Shown here: in pieces, positions 9,401 to 17,000 of the stretch | How positions within the stretch are numbered: the stretch's first letter is position 1 | Layout: every line of letters starts with the position of its first letter | Made by a program: the position numbers and the translations under genes | The notes under the pieces: model-generated | Database searches by the model: none | The model's input: the letters and a program-made list of their open reading frames with translations, nothing else | Told to the model about the DNA's origin: nothing | NCBI RefSeq assembly: GCF_900476395.1 | Contig: NZ_UIHB01000006.1 | Coordinates: forward strand, 124,001-188,000 | Direction of reading: 5' to 3' | Source: Xanthomonas euroxanthea | GTDB taxonomy: Bacteria > Pseudomonadota > Gammaproteobacteria > Xanthomonadales > Xanthomonadaceae | Length of the DNA: 64,000 nucleotides

Positions 9401-9831
9401 GTGGGACGTACGGGATCTCGATTGAGGGGAGAACGTGGCAAGGCTTGCTGGTCCTGGGTGGTTGCGACGGCAGCGGCAGCGGCGGCGGCGTTCGACGGGC
9501 GCGATGCCGCATTGATCTGTTGCAGCGGACTGCGTGGGTCGGAGGGCTGGTCATTCCCTGGGCGAGGGTCGCGCGGTGCAGGGAGTTCCTGCCTCCGGCG
9601 CTGCAGCAAGCAGCAGGGCATTTGCGTAATACAGTAACATTTGACGGGCCGCGCTCGCGTCGACGGTCGCGCAGCTGCACTGGGTAGCCTGCTTCCTGTG
9701 GTGCTGTCGCCCGAGAGGGGTAACAACGCGCGTTCGCGGCTCCGGCTGGCGCTTGCGCGGCGTCGCCCGGCCCACTGCAAGCGTCGAACGCAATGTGATA
9801 ACGTATCATTTCGTTAAGCCATTGCCTCGCC
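9401..9831. other. divergent intergenic region (431 bp), M14 peptidase / ABC operon
   Basis: No gene supported. It serves as upstream region for both divergent transcripts. The most notable element is the Zur-box-like palindrome at 9790-9812; the rest is ordinary GC-rich sequence. Confidence 0.6.
9790..9812. promoter_or_regulatory. Zur-box-like operator
   Basis: A 23-base AT-rich site 20 bases before the ABC ATPase start. Compared by eye with the remembered gammaproteobacterial Zur consensus (GAAATGTTATA, one spacer base, inverted half), it differs at about 5 of 22 defined positions. The inner part TGATA-ACG-TATCA is a clear inverted repeat. Zur binding is inferred. If right, the transporter/receptor operon is derepressed in zinc limitation. 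Confidence 0.5.
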
Positions 9832-10572
9832 ATGCTTTCCAGTTCTCAAGCCGCCCCCGCCATCTCGATCAGCAACCTGCACGTGGCCTACCGCGGCCGC
9901 GCCGTGCTGCAGGGGCTGGATCTGCAGGTCGCCCCCGGCAGTGTCTACGCCCTGCTGGGTGGTAATGGCGCCGGCAAGTCCTCCACGCTTTCCAGCTTGC
10001 TCGGCTTCGTCAAACCCACCTCCGGCAGCCTGCGGATCGATGGCATCGACCCGGTCGCCGACCCTGGCGCCGCGCGTGCGCGGCTGGCCTATCTGCCGGA
10101 AAATGTGGCGCTCTACGAGCACCTGAGCGCGCTGGAAAATGCCGACTACCTGCTCGCGCTGGCCGGCCAGCGCCGCAGCCAGGCCGAGATCGGCCAGGCG
10201 CTGGCCGCTGCCGGCCTGCAGCGCGAGGCCTGGCGCCAGCGGCTGGCGGGGTTTTCCAAGGGCATGCGCCAGAAGGTGGCGATCGCGGTGGCCACGCTGC
10301 GCCAGGTGCCAGTGCTGCTGCTGGACGAGCCCACCTCCGGCCTGGACCCGCGCGCCATCGCCGACTTCAACCGGCTGGTCGGCAGCGTGCGCGAGCGTGG
10401 CGGCGCGGTGCTGATGGTCACCCACGACCTGCTCGGCGCAGTGGAGGTGGCGGACCGGATCGGGTTCCTGGAACACGGGCGCATCGCCGGGGACATCGGT
10501 GCCGGCGACAGCGGCTTCGACGTGCGCACCTTGCATGCGCGCTTTACGCGCAACCAGGATCAGGCTGCATGA
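9832..10572 (+). CDS. ABC transporter ATP-binding protein (246 aa)
   Basis: Walker A GGNGAGKSS (residues 43-51), signature region FSKGMRQKV, and Walker B LLLDEPTSGLDP followed by THD. The signature is the SKGM variant common in ABC-2 exporters. It energises the two membrane proteins encoded next; the stop overlaps the following start by four bases (ATGA). As first gene of a four-gene unit ending in a TonB-dependent receptor, a role in handling a metal chelator or similar ligand is inferred. Confidence 0.92.
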   Translation: MLSSSQAAPAISISNLHVAYRGRAVLQGLDLQVAPGSVYALLGGNGAGKSSTLSSLLGFVKPTSGSLRIDGIDPVADPGAARARLAYLPENVALYEHLSALENADYLLALAGQRRSQAEIGQALAAAGLQREAWRQRLAGFSKGMRQKVAIAVATLRQVPVLLLDEPTSGLDPRAIADFNRLVGSVRERGGAVLMVTHDLLGAVEVADRIGFLEHGRIAGDIGAGDSGFDVRTLHARFTRNQDQAA

Positions 10573-12005
10573 GTGCGGTGCTGTTGGTCGCGCGCGAAGA
10601 ACTGCGTTACATGGCGCGCAACCGTTCCGCTGCCATCGGTGTGGTGTTGCTGATGCTGCTCACGCTGGTGGCGGCATTGACCGCTGCGCACCATCAGCGC
10701 GAGGTGGCCGCGTTCCGCGCGCGCCAGCAACTGGCCGCGCAGCAGGCCTTCGAGGCGCAGCCGGACCGCCACCCGCATCGGGTGGTGCATTACGGCCATT
10801 TCATCTATCGCCCGCTGCCTGCATTGGCTGCGTTCGATGCCGGCGTGGACGCGTTCACCGGCAACAGCATGTTCCTGGAAGGCCACCGCCAGAACACCGC
10901 CAACTTCGGCGATGTGCGCCAGAGTTCGTTGCTGGTGCGCTTCGGACAACTGACGCCTGCGTTCGTGCTGCAGGTGCTGGCGCCGCTGCTGCTGGTGTTC
11001 CTGGGCTATGGCGCGGTGGCGCGCGAACAGGAGACCGGCACCTTGCGTGCGCTGTTGTTGCAGGGTGCCACGCGTGGGCAATTGTTCGGCGGCAAATATC
11101 TCGCGCTCGCCGCGGTGGCCGCTGCCTGCCTGTTGCCGGCCTTGGTTGGGCTGGTGCCCATCGCGTTGTTGCCGGGCCAGGCACTACGGGTCGCACTGCT
11201 GGTGCTGGCGTATGCGGTCTATCTGCTGGTGTGGTGCGCGCTGGTGCTGTCGGTGTCGATGCTGTGCCGGCGTGGCCGCGATGCGCTGCTGGTGTCGCTG
11301 GCGGTGTGGGTGTGGCTGGCCCTGCTGGTGCCGCGCCTGGCACCGGATGTGGCCAGTGCGGCATATCGCCTGCCAACGCGGCTGGAAACCGATGTGGCGA
11401 TCCAGCGCGACCTGCGCACCCTCGGCGACAGCCACAACCCGGATGACCCGCACTTTGCGCAGTTCAAGCAGCAGACGCTGGCGCGCTATGGCGTGCAGCG
11501 GGTGGAAGAGCTGCCGGTGAACTACAAGGGCCTGCTGGCGCTGGAAGGCGAGCGGCTCACCGCGAGCCTGTTCGAGCGCTATGCCGCGCGTGATTCGGCC
11601 ATCCAGCAGCAACAGAATCTGCTGGTGCGCACGTTCGCCTTGCTGAGCCCCACGGTTGCGCTGCGCGCGTTGTCGATGACGCTGGCGGAAACCGACCTGC
11701 GTGCGCACGAGCGGTTTCTCGCCCAGGCCGAGCGTTACCGCTACACGCTGGTGCAGCAGCTCAACCAGCTGCAGGCCGATGCGGTGAGCATGGCCGACGA
11801 CACCGCGCAGGATGCCGGCGCCGACCAACGCAAACGCATCTCCTCCGCGCATTGGCAGCAGATTCCGGTGTTCGCATTCCAGCCGCCGGCTACGACCGAG
11901 GTGCTGCGGGCCGCCGGCGCCGCGCTCGGCCTGGTCGCTGCCTGGCTGCTGGCTGCGCTGTGCCTGCTGGTCGCCGCGGGCCGGCGTGTGGGAGTGGCGC
12001 GCTGA
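10569..12005 (+). CDS. ABC-2 type transporter permease with large extracytoplasmic domain (DUF3526-like, 478 aa)
   Basis: One N-terminal helix (SAAIGVVLLMLLTLVAAL) is followed by ~120 residues outside the membrane (REVAAFRARQQLAAQQ onward). Four or five helices come next (LQVLAPLLLVFLGYGAVARE, ALAAVAAACLLPALVG, ALLVLAYAVYLLVW, ALLVSLAVWVWLALLV). Then comes a second long extracytoplasmic region and a last helix (ALGLVAAWLLAALCLLVA). The EQETGTLRALLLQG segment is the typical ABC-2 coupling region. It overlaps both neighbours by a few bases, so translation is probably coupled. Confidence 0.85.
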   Translation: MSAVLLVAREELRYMARNRSAAIGVVLLMLLTLVAALTAAHHQREVAAFRARQQLAAQQAFEAQPDRHPHRVVHYGHFIYRPLPALAAFDAGVDAFTGNSMFLEGHRQNTANFGDVRQSSLLVRFGQLTPAFVLQVLAPLLLVFLGYGAVAREQETGTLRALLLQGATRGQLFGGKYLALAAVAAACLLPALVGLVPIALLPGQALRVALLVLAYAVYLLVWCALVLSVSMLCRRGRDALLVSLAVWVWLALLVPRLAPDVASAAYRLPTRLETDVAIQRDLRTLGDSHNPDDPHFAQFKQQTLARYGVQRVEELPVNYKGLLALEGERLTASLFERYAARDSAIQQQQNLLVRTFALLSPTVALRALSMTLAETDLRAHERFLAQAERYRYTLVQQLNQLQADAVSMADDTAQDAGADQRKRISSAHWQQIPVFAFQPPATTEVLRAAGAALGLVAAWLLAALCLLVAAGRRVGVAR

Positions 12006-13273
12006 TGCTGCTGTGGAAATACGAACTGCTGCTGTTGCTGCGCGCACGCGCCGCGCTGGCCGGCTTGCTGTTGCTGGCGGTGCTGACCGTGTGCAGCCTG
12101 CTCTCCGGCCAGCATGTCATCGCCGCGCAGCGCGCCAACATCGCGCGCATCGCGGCGCTGCAACAGGAAGATATCGCGGCGGTGCAGGACTATGTGGCCC
12201 GCTCCAACGACGCGGGCAGCGCGGCCTACTACAGCTTCCACCCGACCTGGGACCTGCCCACGCCACTGGCATTTGCCGCGGTGGGCATGCGCGATGTCTC
12301 GCCGTACATCCTGCGTGTGCGCGCGCTGGGCCTGGAAGCGCAGATCCACGATGGCGACAGCTACAACCCGGAGCTGGCACTGGCCGGGCGCTTCGACTAC
12401 GCCTTCGTGCTGGTGTTCCTGCTGCCCTTGTTCGTGATCGCACTGCTGTTCGATCTGCGCTCGGGTGAGCGCGAGGCCGGACGCGCGCGCATGCTGGCGG
12501 CGCTGCCGGGTGCGGGCACGGCGTTGCTGGTGCGGCGCGTGGTGGTGCGTGCAGCTGCGGTATTGGCCTGTCTGTGCGTGCCGTTTGTGATCGCGGCAAG
12601 CGTCAATGCGGTGCCGCTGCAGCAACAACTCGCGGTGTTGGCACTGACCTGCGCCTATCTGCTGTTCTGGGTGTTGCTGTCGGTGCTGGTCGGGCGCATC
12701 CATTGGCGCCCGGCCGCGCATGCCACCGCCCTGGCGACCTGCTGGGTGGTGCTGGCTCTGGTGGCGCCGGCGTTGGCGCATGTGGCGATCAACCAGGCGG
12801 TGCCGGTCAATCAAGGCAGCGAGATCGCGCGGCTGCAGCGCGAGGCGGTCAACCATGCCTGGGACATTCCACGCCAGGACACCATGCGGGCCTTCTACGC
12901 GCAGAACCCGCAGTGGGCGGACTCGGCGCCGCTGACCGGGGCGTTCCACTACAAGTGGTATTTCGCCTTCCACGAAAACGGCGATCAGCAGGTGGCGCCG
13001 CAGGTCGCGGCGTATCGCCAGGGCCTGCAGCGCCGCGAAGCGCTGGCGCAGCGCGTGGCCAGTGTGTTGCCACCGGTGGCGTTGCAGGCTGCATTGACGC
13101 GCCTGGCAGCCACCGACCTGCGTGCGCAACTGGCGTATCAGGATCGCATCCGCACCTATCACCGTGCGCTGCGGACGTTCTATTACGGCTATCTGTTCCG
13201 CGACCGGCCCTTTACGCGCGAGGACTTCGGGCGCGCGCCAGGTTTCGATGCAAGTGCCGATCCCGCGTCATAG
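12005..13273 (+). CDS. second ABC-2 transporter permease, DUF3526-like (422 aa)
   Basis: Start ATG shares its first base with the previous stop (TGATG). It has the same layout as its neighbour: N-terminal helix ALAGLLLLAVLTVCSLLSG, a long extracytoplasmic domain, then helices around FVLVFLLPLFVIALLF and VVVRAAAVLACLCVPFVIA, and a coupling region RSGEREAGRARML. It ends with a soluble region. The two permeases probably form a heterodimer with the ATPase. Substrate unknown. Confidence 0.85.
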   Translation: MLLWKYELLLLLRARAALAGLLLLAVLTVCSLLSGQHVIAAQRANIARIAALQQEDIAAVQDYVARSNDAGSAAYYSFHPTWDLPTPLAFAAVGMRDVSPYILRVRALGLEAQIHDGDSYNPELALAGRFDYAFVLVFLLPLFVIALLFDLRSGEREAGRARMLAALPGAGTALLVRRVVVRAAAVLACLCVPFVIAASVNAVPLQQQLAVLALTCAYLLFWVLLSVLVGRIHWRPAAHATALATCWVVLALVAPALAHVAINQAVPVNQGSEIARLQREAVNHAWDIPRQDTMRAFYAQNPQWADSAPLTGAFHYKWYFAFHENGDQQVAPQVAAYRQGLQRREALAQRVASVLPPVALQAALTRLAATDLRAQLAYQDRIRTYHRALRTFYYGYLFRDRPFTREDFGRAPGFDASADPAS

Positions 13274-13314
13274 CGGCTGCGTTTCACCCCTCAACCTTCG
13301 TTGTCTCACGTGCG

Positions 13315-13337
13315 ACCCGGGCCCAGCGTGCCCGGGT
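13315..13337 (+). other. stem-loop between permease and TonB receptor genes
   Basis: Perfect 8-bp arms ACCCGGGC / GCCCGGGT around a 7-base loop, ending 19 bases before the receptor ATG. No T-run. Could attenuate transcription or protect the upstream mRNA so that receptor and transporter are made in different amounts. Confidence 0.45.
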
Positions 13338-13356
13338 GCTTCAGGAGTCCTGCCCG

Positions 13357-15495
13357 ATGTCCACGCCGCGCCGCCGTCTGTCCAACACGCTGCCCTTGCT
13401 CGGTGCACTGAGCTGCGCAGGCGTCAGCCCCCTAGCCGCGGCCGCTGAGCCGCAGGCGCGCGATCTGGATACGGTGCAGGTGCGCAGCCAGTACACGCCG
13501 TACCGCGCCTTGAGCGTGACCGGCGCCACCAAGACCGATGCGCCGCTGCGCGATTTGCCGATCAGCGCGCGCGTGCTGGACCAGACCCTGCTCGAGGACG
13601 CCGGGGTCACCGATCTGGCCGGCGCGCTGGAGCTGGCCAGCGGCATCACCAAGGCCAACAACCTGGGTGGGTTGTGGGACAGCTATTCGATGCGCGGCTT
13701 CACCGGCGACCCCAATTTCAGCTCGGACTACATGGTCAACGGCTTCAACGCCAGCCGCGGCTACAACGGCCTGCGCGATGGCGCCAACACGCAGAGCATC
13801 GAGGTGATCAAGGGCCCGGCCTCGGCGTTGTACGGGCGCGGCGAGCCGGGCGGGGCGGTCAATATCGTCACCAAGAAGCCCCTGTTCCAGCCGCAGCACA
13901 GCGTGGATCTGTCGGCGGGGCGCTTTGACAGTTATCGCGCTGCGCTCGACAGCACCGGCCCGCTGGGCGAGAACCTGGCCTATCGGCTGAATGTCATGCA
14001 CAAGGATCAGCACAGCTTCCGCGACACCGTCGACAGCGACAACACGCTGCTGGCGCCCTCGCTGCTGTGGATGCCGACGCCCGATACCACGGTGTCCTAC
14101 GAGCTGGAATTCGTGCGCATCCATGCGCCGTTCGATCGCGGGGTCACCGCCATCGATGGCGATGCCAATCGGCTGCCGGCCGGGCGTTTCCTGGGCGAGC
14201 CGCGCGATGGCGATATCGACCTGCATTCCACCGGGCACCAGGTCTTTGTGGTGCATGGCGTGAACCAGACCTGGTCGCTGCAGGGCGGGGCGACCTATCG
14301 CGACAGCGGCATGCGCGGGTTTTCCACCGAACCGTGGACGCTGCAGGCCGACGAGCGCACGCTGCGCCGCGAGCGCCGCTACCGCGATTACCAGGGCCGC
14401 GACATCGCCGCGCGTGCCGAACTGCTCGGCAGCTTGCAGATGGGTGGCGTCACCCACAACGTGTTGTTCGGCGTGGATGGCAATCGCTTCGACGACAGCC
14501 GCTTCCAGCAGCGCGCCCGCTCTGCGGCCACGCCGTACAGCATCGACGTGCTTGCACCGCAGTACGGCGTTGCGCAGCCAGGCCGACTGGCTACGATCAC
14601 CGACACCGAGGAGCGTCAGCAGGTGTGGGGCGTGTATGCGCAGGACCAGCTCGATCTTGGCGCGCGCTGGAAGGCCTTGCTCGGCCTGCGCTACGACCAC
14701 TACCAGCAGAATCTCGACAATCAATTGCGCGGCGCCACGCAGCGCGCCTCCGACGGTGTGGTCAGCCCGCGTGCGGGCGTGATCTTCCATGTCGACGCGG
14801 CATTGTCGTTGTATGCGAGTGCTGCGGCAGGCTTTCGTCCCAACAGCGGCGTGGGTGCGGACGGGCAGAGTTTTGCGCCGGAGAAAAGCCGCTCGCTGGA
14901 AACCGGCCTGAAATACGTGCAGCCCGGCGATGGCCTGGAAGCGACGCTGGCCGCGTTCCGCATCGACAAGAAGAACGTGCTGAGCCTGGATCCGGCCGAC
15001 ACCAGTTTTTCGCTGCCGGTGGGCGAGATGCGCAGCCAGGGCGTGGAGCTGGATCTGCTCGGGCGGCTGACCCCGCGTCTGGCCGCCTCGGTGGGCCTGG
15101 CCTATACCGACTCGCAGGTCACGCGCAGCAGCGCAGCCGCCGCCGGCACCGGCCTGGCCGAGGGGCGCCGCTTTCCGAACGTGCCGCGCTTCAGCGGCAA
15201 TGCCTTCCTCAATTATGAGCAGCCGTTGACCGGCAAGCGCAGTGCGGCGGTGGGCGTGGGCGTGTCGCATACCGGTGAGCGGCTGGGTTCGGTGGATAGC
15301 AATACCGACTTCGTGCTGCCTGCATACACCGTGTGGCGCCTGGTCGGCCATTACGACCTGAGCGAGCGCCTGCGCCTGTATGCCAAGGTCGAGAACCTCA
15401 CCGACCGCCGCTACGCCGCGTTCTCCTACAGCGAGCAGTGGGTGTATCCCGGCGCGCCGCGCAGCTGGACGGTGGGTGTGCGGCTGCGGTTCTGA
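13357..15495 (+). CDS. TonB-dependent siderophore-type receptor (712 aa)
   Basis: ATG with AGGAG spaced 9 bases. Signal peptide to about residue 30 (SPLAAAAE). The plug domain contains DAPLRDLPISARVLDQ, YSMRGF and EVIKGPASALYGRGEPGG, the hallmark of the siderophore-receptor family. A ~22-strand barrel follows and ends SWTVGVRLRF with terminal Phe. It imports a chelated metal or similar ligand across the outer membrane using TonB energy. It follows the ABC genes after an 83-base gap containing a hairpin, so co-transcription is likely. The Zur-like site upstream suggests metal control. Confidence 0.92.
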   Translation: MSTPRRRLSNTLPLLGALSCAGVSPLAAAAEPQARDLDTVQVRSQYTPYRALSVTGATKTDAPLRDLPISARVLDQTLLEDAGVTDLAGALELASGITKANNLGGLWDSYSMRGFTGDPNFSSDYMVNGFNASRGYNGLRDGANTQSIEVIKGPASALYGRGEPGGAVNIVTKKPLFQPQHSVDLSAGRFDSYRAALDSTGPLGENLAYRLNVMHKDQHSFRDTVDSDNTLLAPSLLWMPTPDTTVSYELEFVRIHAPFDRGVTAIDGDANRLPAGRFLGEPRDGDIDLHSTGHQVFVVHGVNQTWSLQGGATYRDSGMRGFSTEPWTLQADERTLRRERRYRDYQGRDIAARAELLGSLQMGGVTHNVLFGVDGNRFDDSRFQQRARSAATPYSIDVLAPQYGVAQPGRLATITDTEERQQVWGVYAQDQLDLGARWKALLGLRYDHYQQNLDNQLRGATQRASDGVVSPRAGVIFHVDAALSLYASAAAGFRPNSGVGADGQSFAPEKSRSLETGLKYVQPGDGLEATLAAFRIDKKNVLSLDPADTSFSLPVGEMRSQGVELDLLGRLTPRLAASVGLAYTDSQVTRSSAAAAGTGLAEGRRFPNVPRFSGNAFLNYEQPLTGKRSAAVGVGVSHTGERLGSVDSNTDFVLPAYTVWRLVGHYDLSERLRLYAKVENLTDRRYAAFSYSEQWVYPGAPRSWTVGVRLRF

Positions 15496-15530
15496 GCAGC
15501 GGTGCGATGCCACGCTGAGCGATGATCGAC

Positions 15531-15562
15531 GCTCCTGCGTGGTCGATGGACCACGCAGGAGC
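15531..15562. terminator. 14-bp perfect inverted repeat between convergent genes
   Basis: Arms GCTCCTGCGTGGTC and complement with loop GATG, 35 bases after the receptor stop and ~115 bases from the stop of the opposing DUF2894 gene. No long T-run on either side. Position fits a bidirectional terminator. Confidence 0.5.
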
Positions 15563-15678
15563 CAGGTGGGCGCGAACGACGGCAGGCCGTCGGACTGGCT
15601 GCCACCGCACCGTGCGTGCGCCAGGCTGGTGTCCGCCAGCGGCGTGCGCGTGCAGCGCAGCGTGCGTGATTGGTCGCG

Positions 15679-16329
15679 CTAGCTGCGCCGCGTGGACGGA
15701 CGCTTGCTGCGCTTCTTGCCGGGCACCACGGGCGCGGCGTCCTCGCTGGCCAACGCGCCGCCGTTGTGCAGCTGTTCCAGCCACGACAGCGCATCGACAT
15801 AGCCGAGGAAGTGCTGCAGATAGCCCGGTGAGCACTCGCGCATCAGACTGATGCAGCGGTGCACCAGCACGCTGGAATTGAGCGGGCCGGCGTCCTTGGG
15901 GGCGTCCTGCAGCGACTGCCGCACCTGGCTGGCGGTGCGCACCGTGGTCCAGGTGCGACGGAAATCCTCCAGCGCCGGCAGCTCGGGAAACGGCGTGGCG
16001 TCGGCCGTGGCGGTCTTTCTGCTGTCCACTTCCATCAACGCGGCATGGCCTGCCATCCGCTCGGCCAGTGCGCCCAGCGCGCTGCGTTGCAGTGGCTGCG
16101 CGGCATCGCCGGCCACAGGACGACGCGCCGCTTGCTTGACCGTTGCCGCATACGCATCGACCAGCCTGCCCAGCTTTTCTTCCAGCACCTGGCGCACTGC
16201 CTCGGCCTGGGTGCCGGCCCGCGCGGCCAGCGTCTCCATCAGGTGGAACCGCACCGGATCCAGCTGGTCGGCACCCTTGCTGCGCCAGCGCTGCAGGCGC
16301 GCGTGCGCGGATGTCGCCTGCGTGCTCAT
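15679..16329 (-). CDS. DUF2894-type protein (216 aa), last gene of the motor-like cluster
   Basis: Starts MSTQATSAHARLQRW, four bases overlapping the end of the OmpA-like gene. Soluble and helix-rich: PVRFHLMETLAARAGTQAEAVRQVLEEKLGRLVDAY, then a linker, then RTWTTVRTASQVRQSL and SLMRECSPGYLQHFLGYVDALSWLEQLH. A basic tail rich in Lys/Arg/Ser closes it (GKKRSKRPSTRRS). No signal or membrane segment, so cytoplasmic. I recognise the DUF2894 pattern from its position after DUF802 and OmpA genes; function is unknown. The basic tail could contact nucleic acid or membrane (speculation). Confidence 0.8.
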   Translation of the reverse strand: MSTQATSAHARLQRWRSKGADQLDPVRFHLMETLAARAGTQAEAVRQVLEEKLGRLVDAYAATVKQAARRPVAGDAAQPLQRSALGALAERMAGHAALMEVDSRKTATADATPFPELPALEDFRRTWTTVRTASQVRQSLQDAPKDAGPLNSSVLVHRCISLMRECSPGYLQHFLGYVDALSWLEQLHNGGALASEDAAPVVPGKKRSKRPSTRRS

Positions 16330-17000
16330 CGCGTGCCTGCGGCCGCTGTGGGCTTGGCGGCAGAAGACGCATGCGACGTGGCAGGGCGCGCGATCGGCGC
16401 GATCTCCACGCGGCGGTTCCTGGCGCGGCGTGTTTCGTCGGCATTGGAATCCACCGGCTGCTGCGAGCCGAAGGCCGCGGCGAACACCGACGCGGCCGGC
16501 ACGCCTTCGGCGATCAATGCACGCGTCACGGTGAGCGCGCGTTGCGCGGAGAGTTCCCAGTTGTCGGCGTAGCGACGGTTGCCGCCCAGCACCGGGCGGT
16601 CGTCGGTGAAGCCGCTGACCATCAGGATCTCTTCGCGCGCCGTCAGATACTCGGTCAACGGCGCGGCCAGTGTCTTCAACACCTCGCGGCCTTCCGGCTG
16701 CAACTGATCGGAATTGAAGGCGAACAGTACATTGCCGCGGATGCCGATGCGTCCGTCGACCAGGGTCACGCGGCCGGCGGCCAGTGGCGCCGCCAGTGCC
16801 TGCTCCAGCGTCTTGCGGCGCTGCGCTTCGGCCTGGCGCTGTCTGACCTCTTCGTCCAGGCGGCTGGACAGCTGCAGCTGCACGCCGATCACCCCGACCA
16901 GGATCAGCACGAACGCCCCCAGCAGCACCGACATCAGGTCGCCGAAGGCGGCCCAGATCGGTGTGCCCGATTCGCCGTCGATGTCGATCTCGTCGCTCAT
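16326..17000 (-). CDS. OmpA/MotB-like motor stator protein (224 aa)
   Basis: A short cytoplasmic start, then one membrane helix (GDLMSVLLGAFVLILVGVIGVQL, residues ~20-42) carrying Asp21 at its N-terminal end. This is the position of the proton-carrying Asp in MotB, ExbD and ZorB. A coiled linker (residues ~45-70) leads to an OmpA peptidoglycan-binding domain: VLFAFNSDQLQPEGREVL, VSGFTDDRPV, LSAQRALTVTRALI, and NRRVEI. Start overlaps the DUF802 gene by four bases (ATGA). It most likely pairs with the DUF802 protein as a 5:2-type ion-driven unit anchored to the cell wall (inference). Confidence 0.88.
   Translation of the reverse strand: MSDEIDIDGESGTPIWAAFGDLMSVLLGAFVLILVGVIGVQLQLSSRLDEEVRQRQAEAQRRKTLEQALAAPLAAGRVTLVDGRIGIRGNVLFAFNSDQLQPEGREVLKTLAAPLTEYLTAREEILMVSGFTDDRPVLGGNRRYADNWELSAQRALTVTRALIAEGVPAASVFAAAFGSQQPVDSNADETRRARNRRVEIAPIARPATSHASSAAKPTAAAGTR

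Noticed and set aside
13432-15513. Long minus-strand open frame opposite the TonB receptor
   Set aside because: No recognisable motif or start signal; the plus-strand receptor explains the region.
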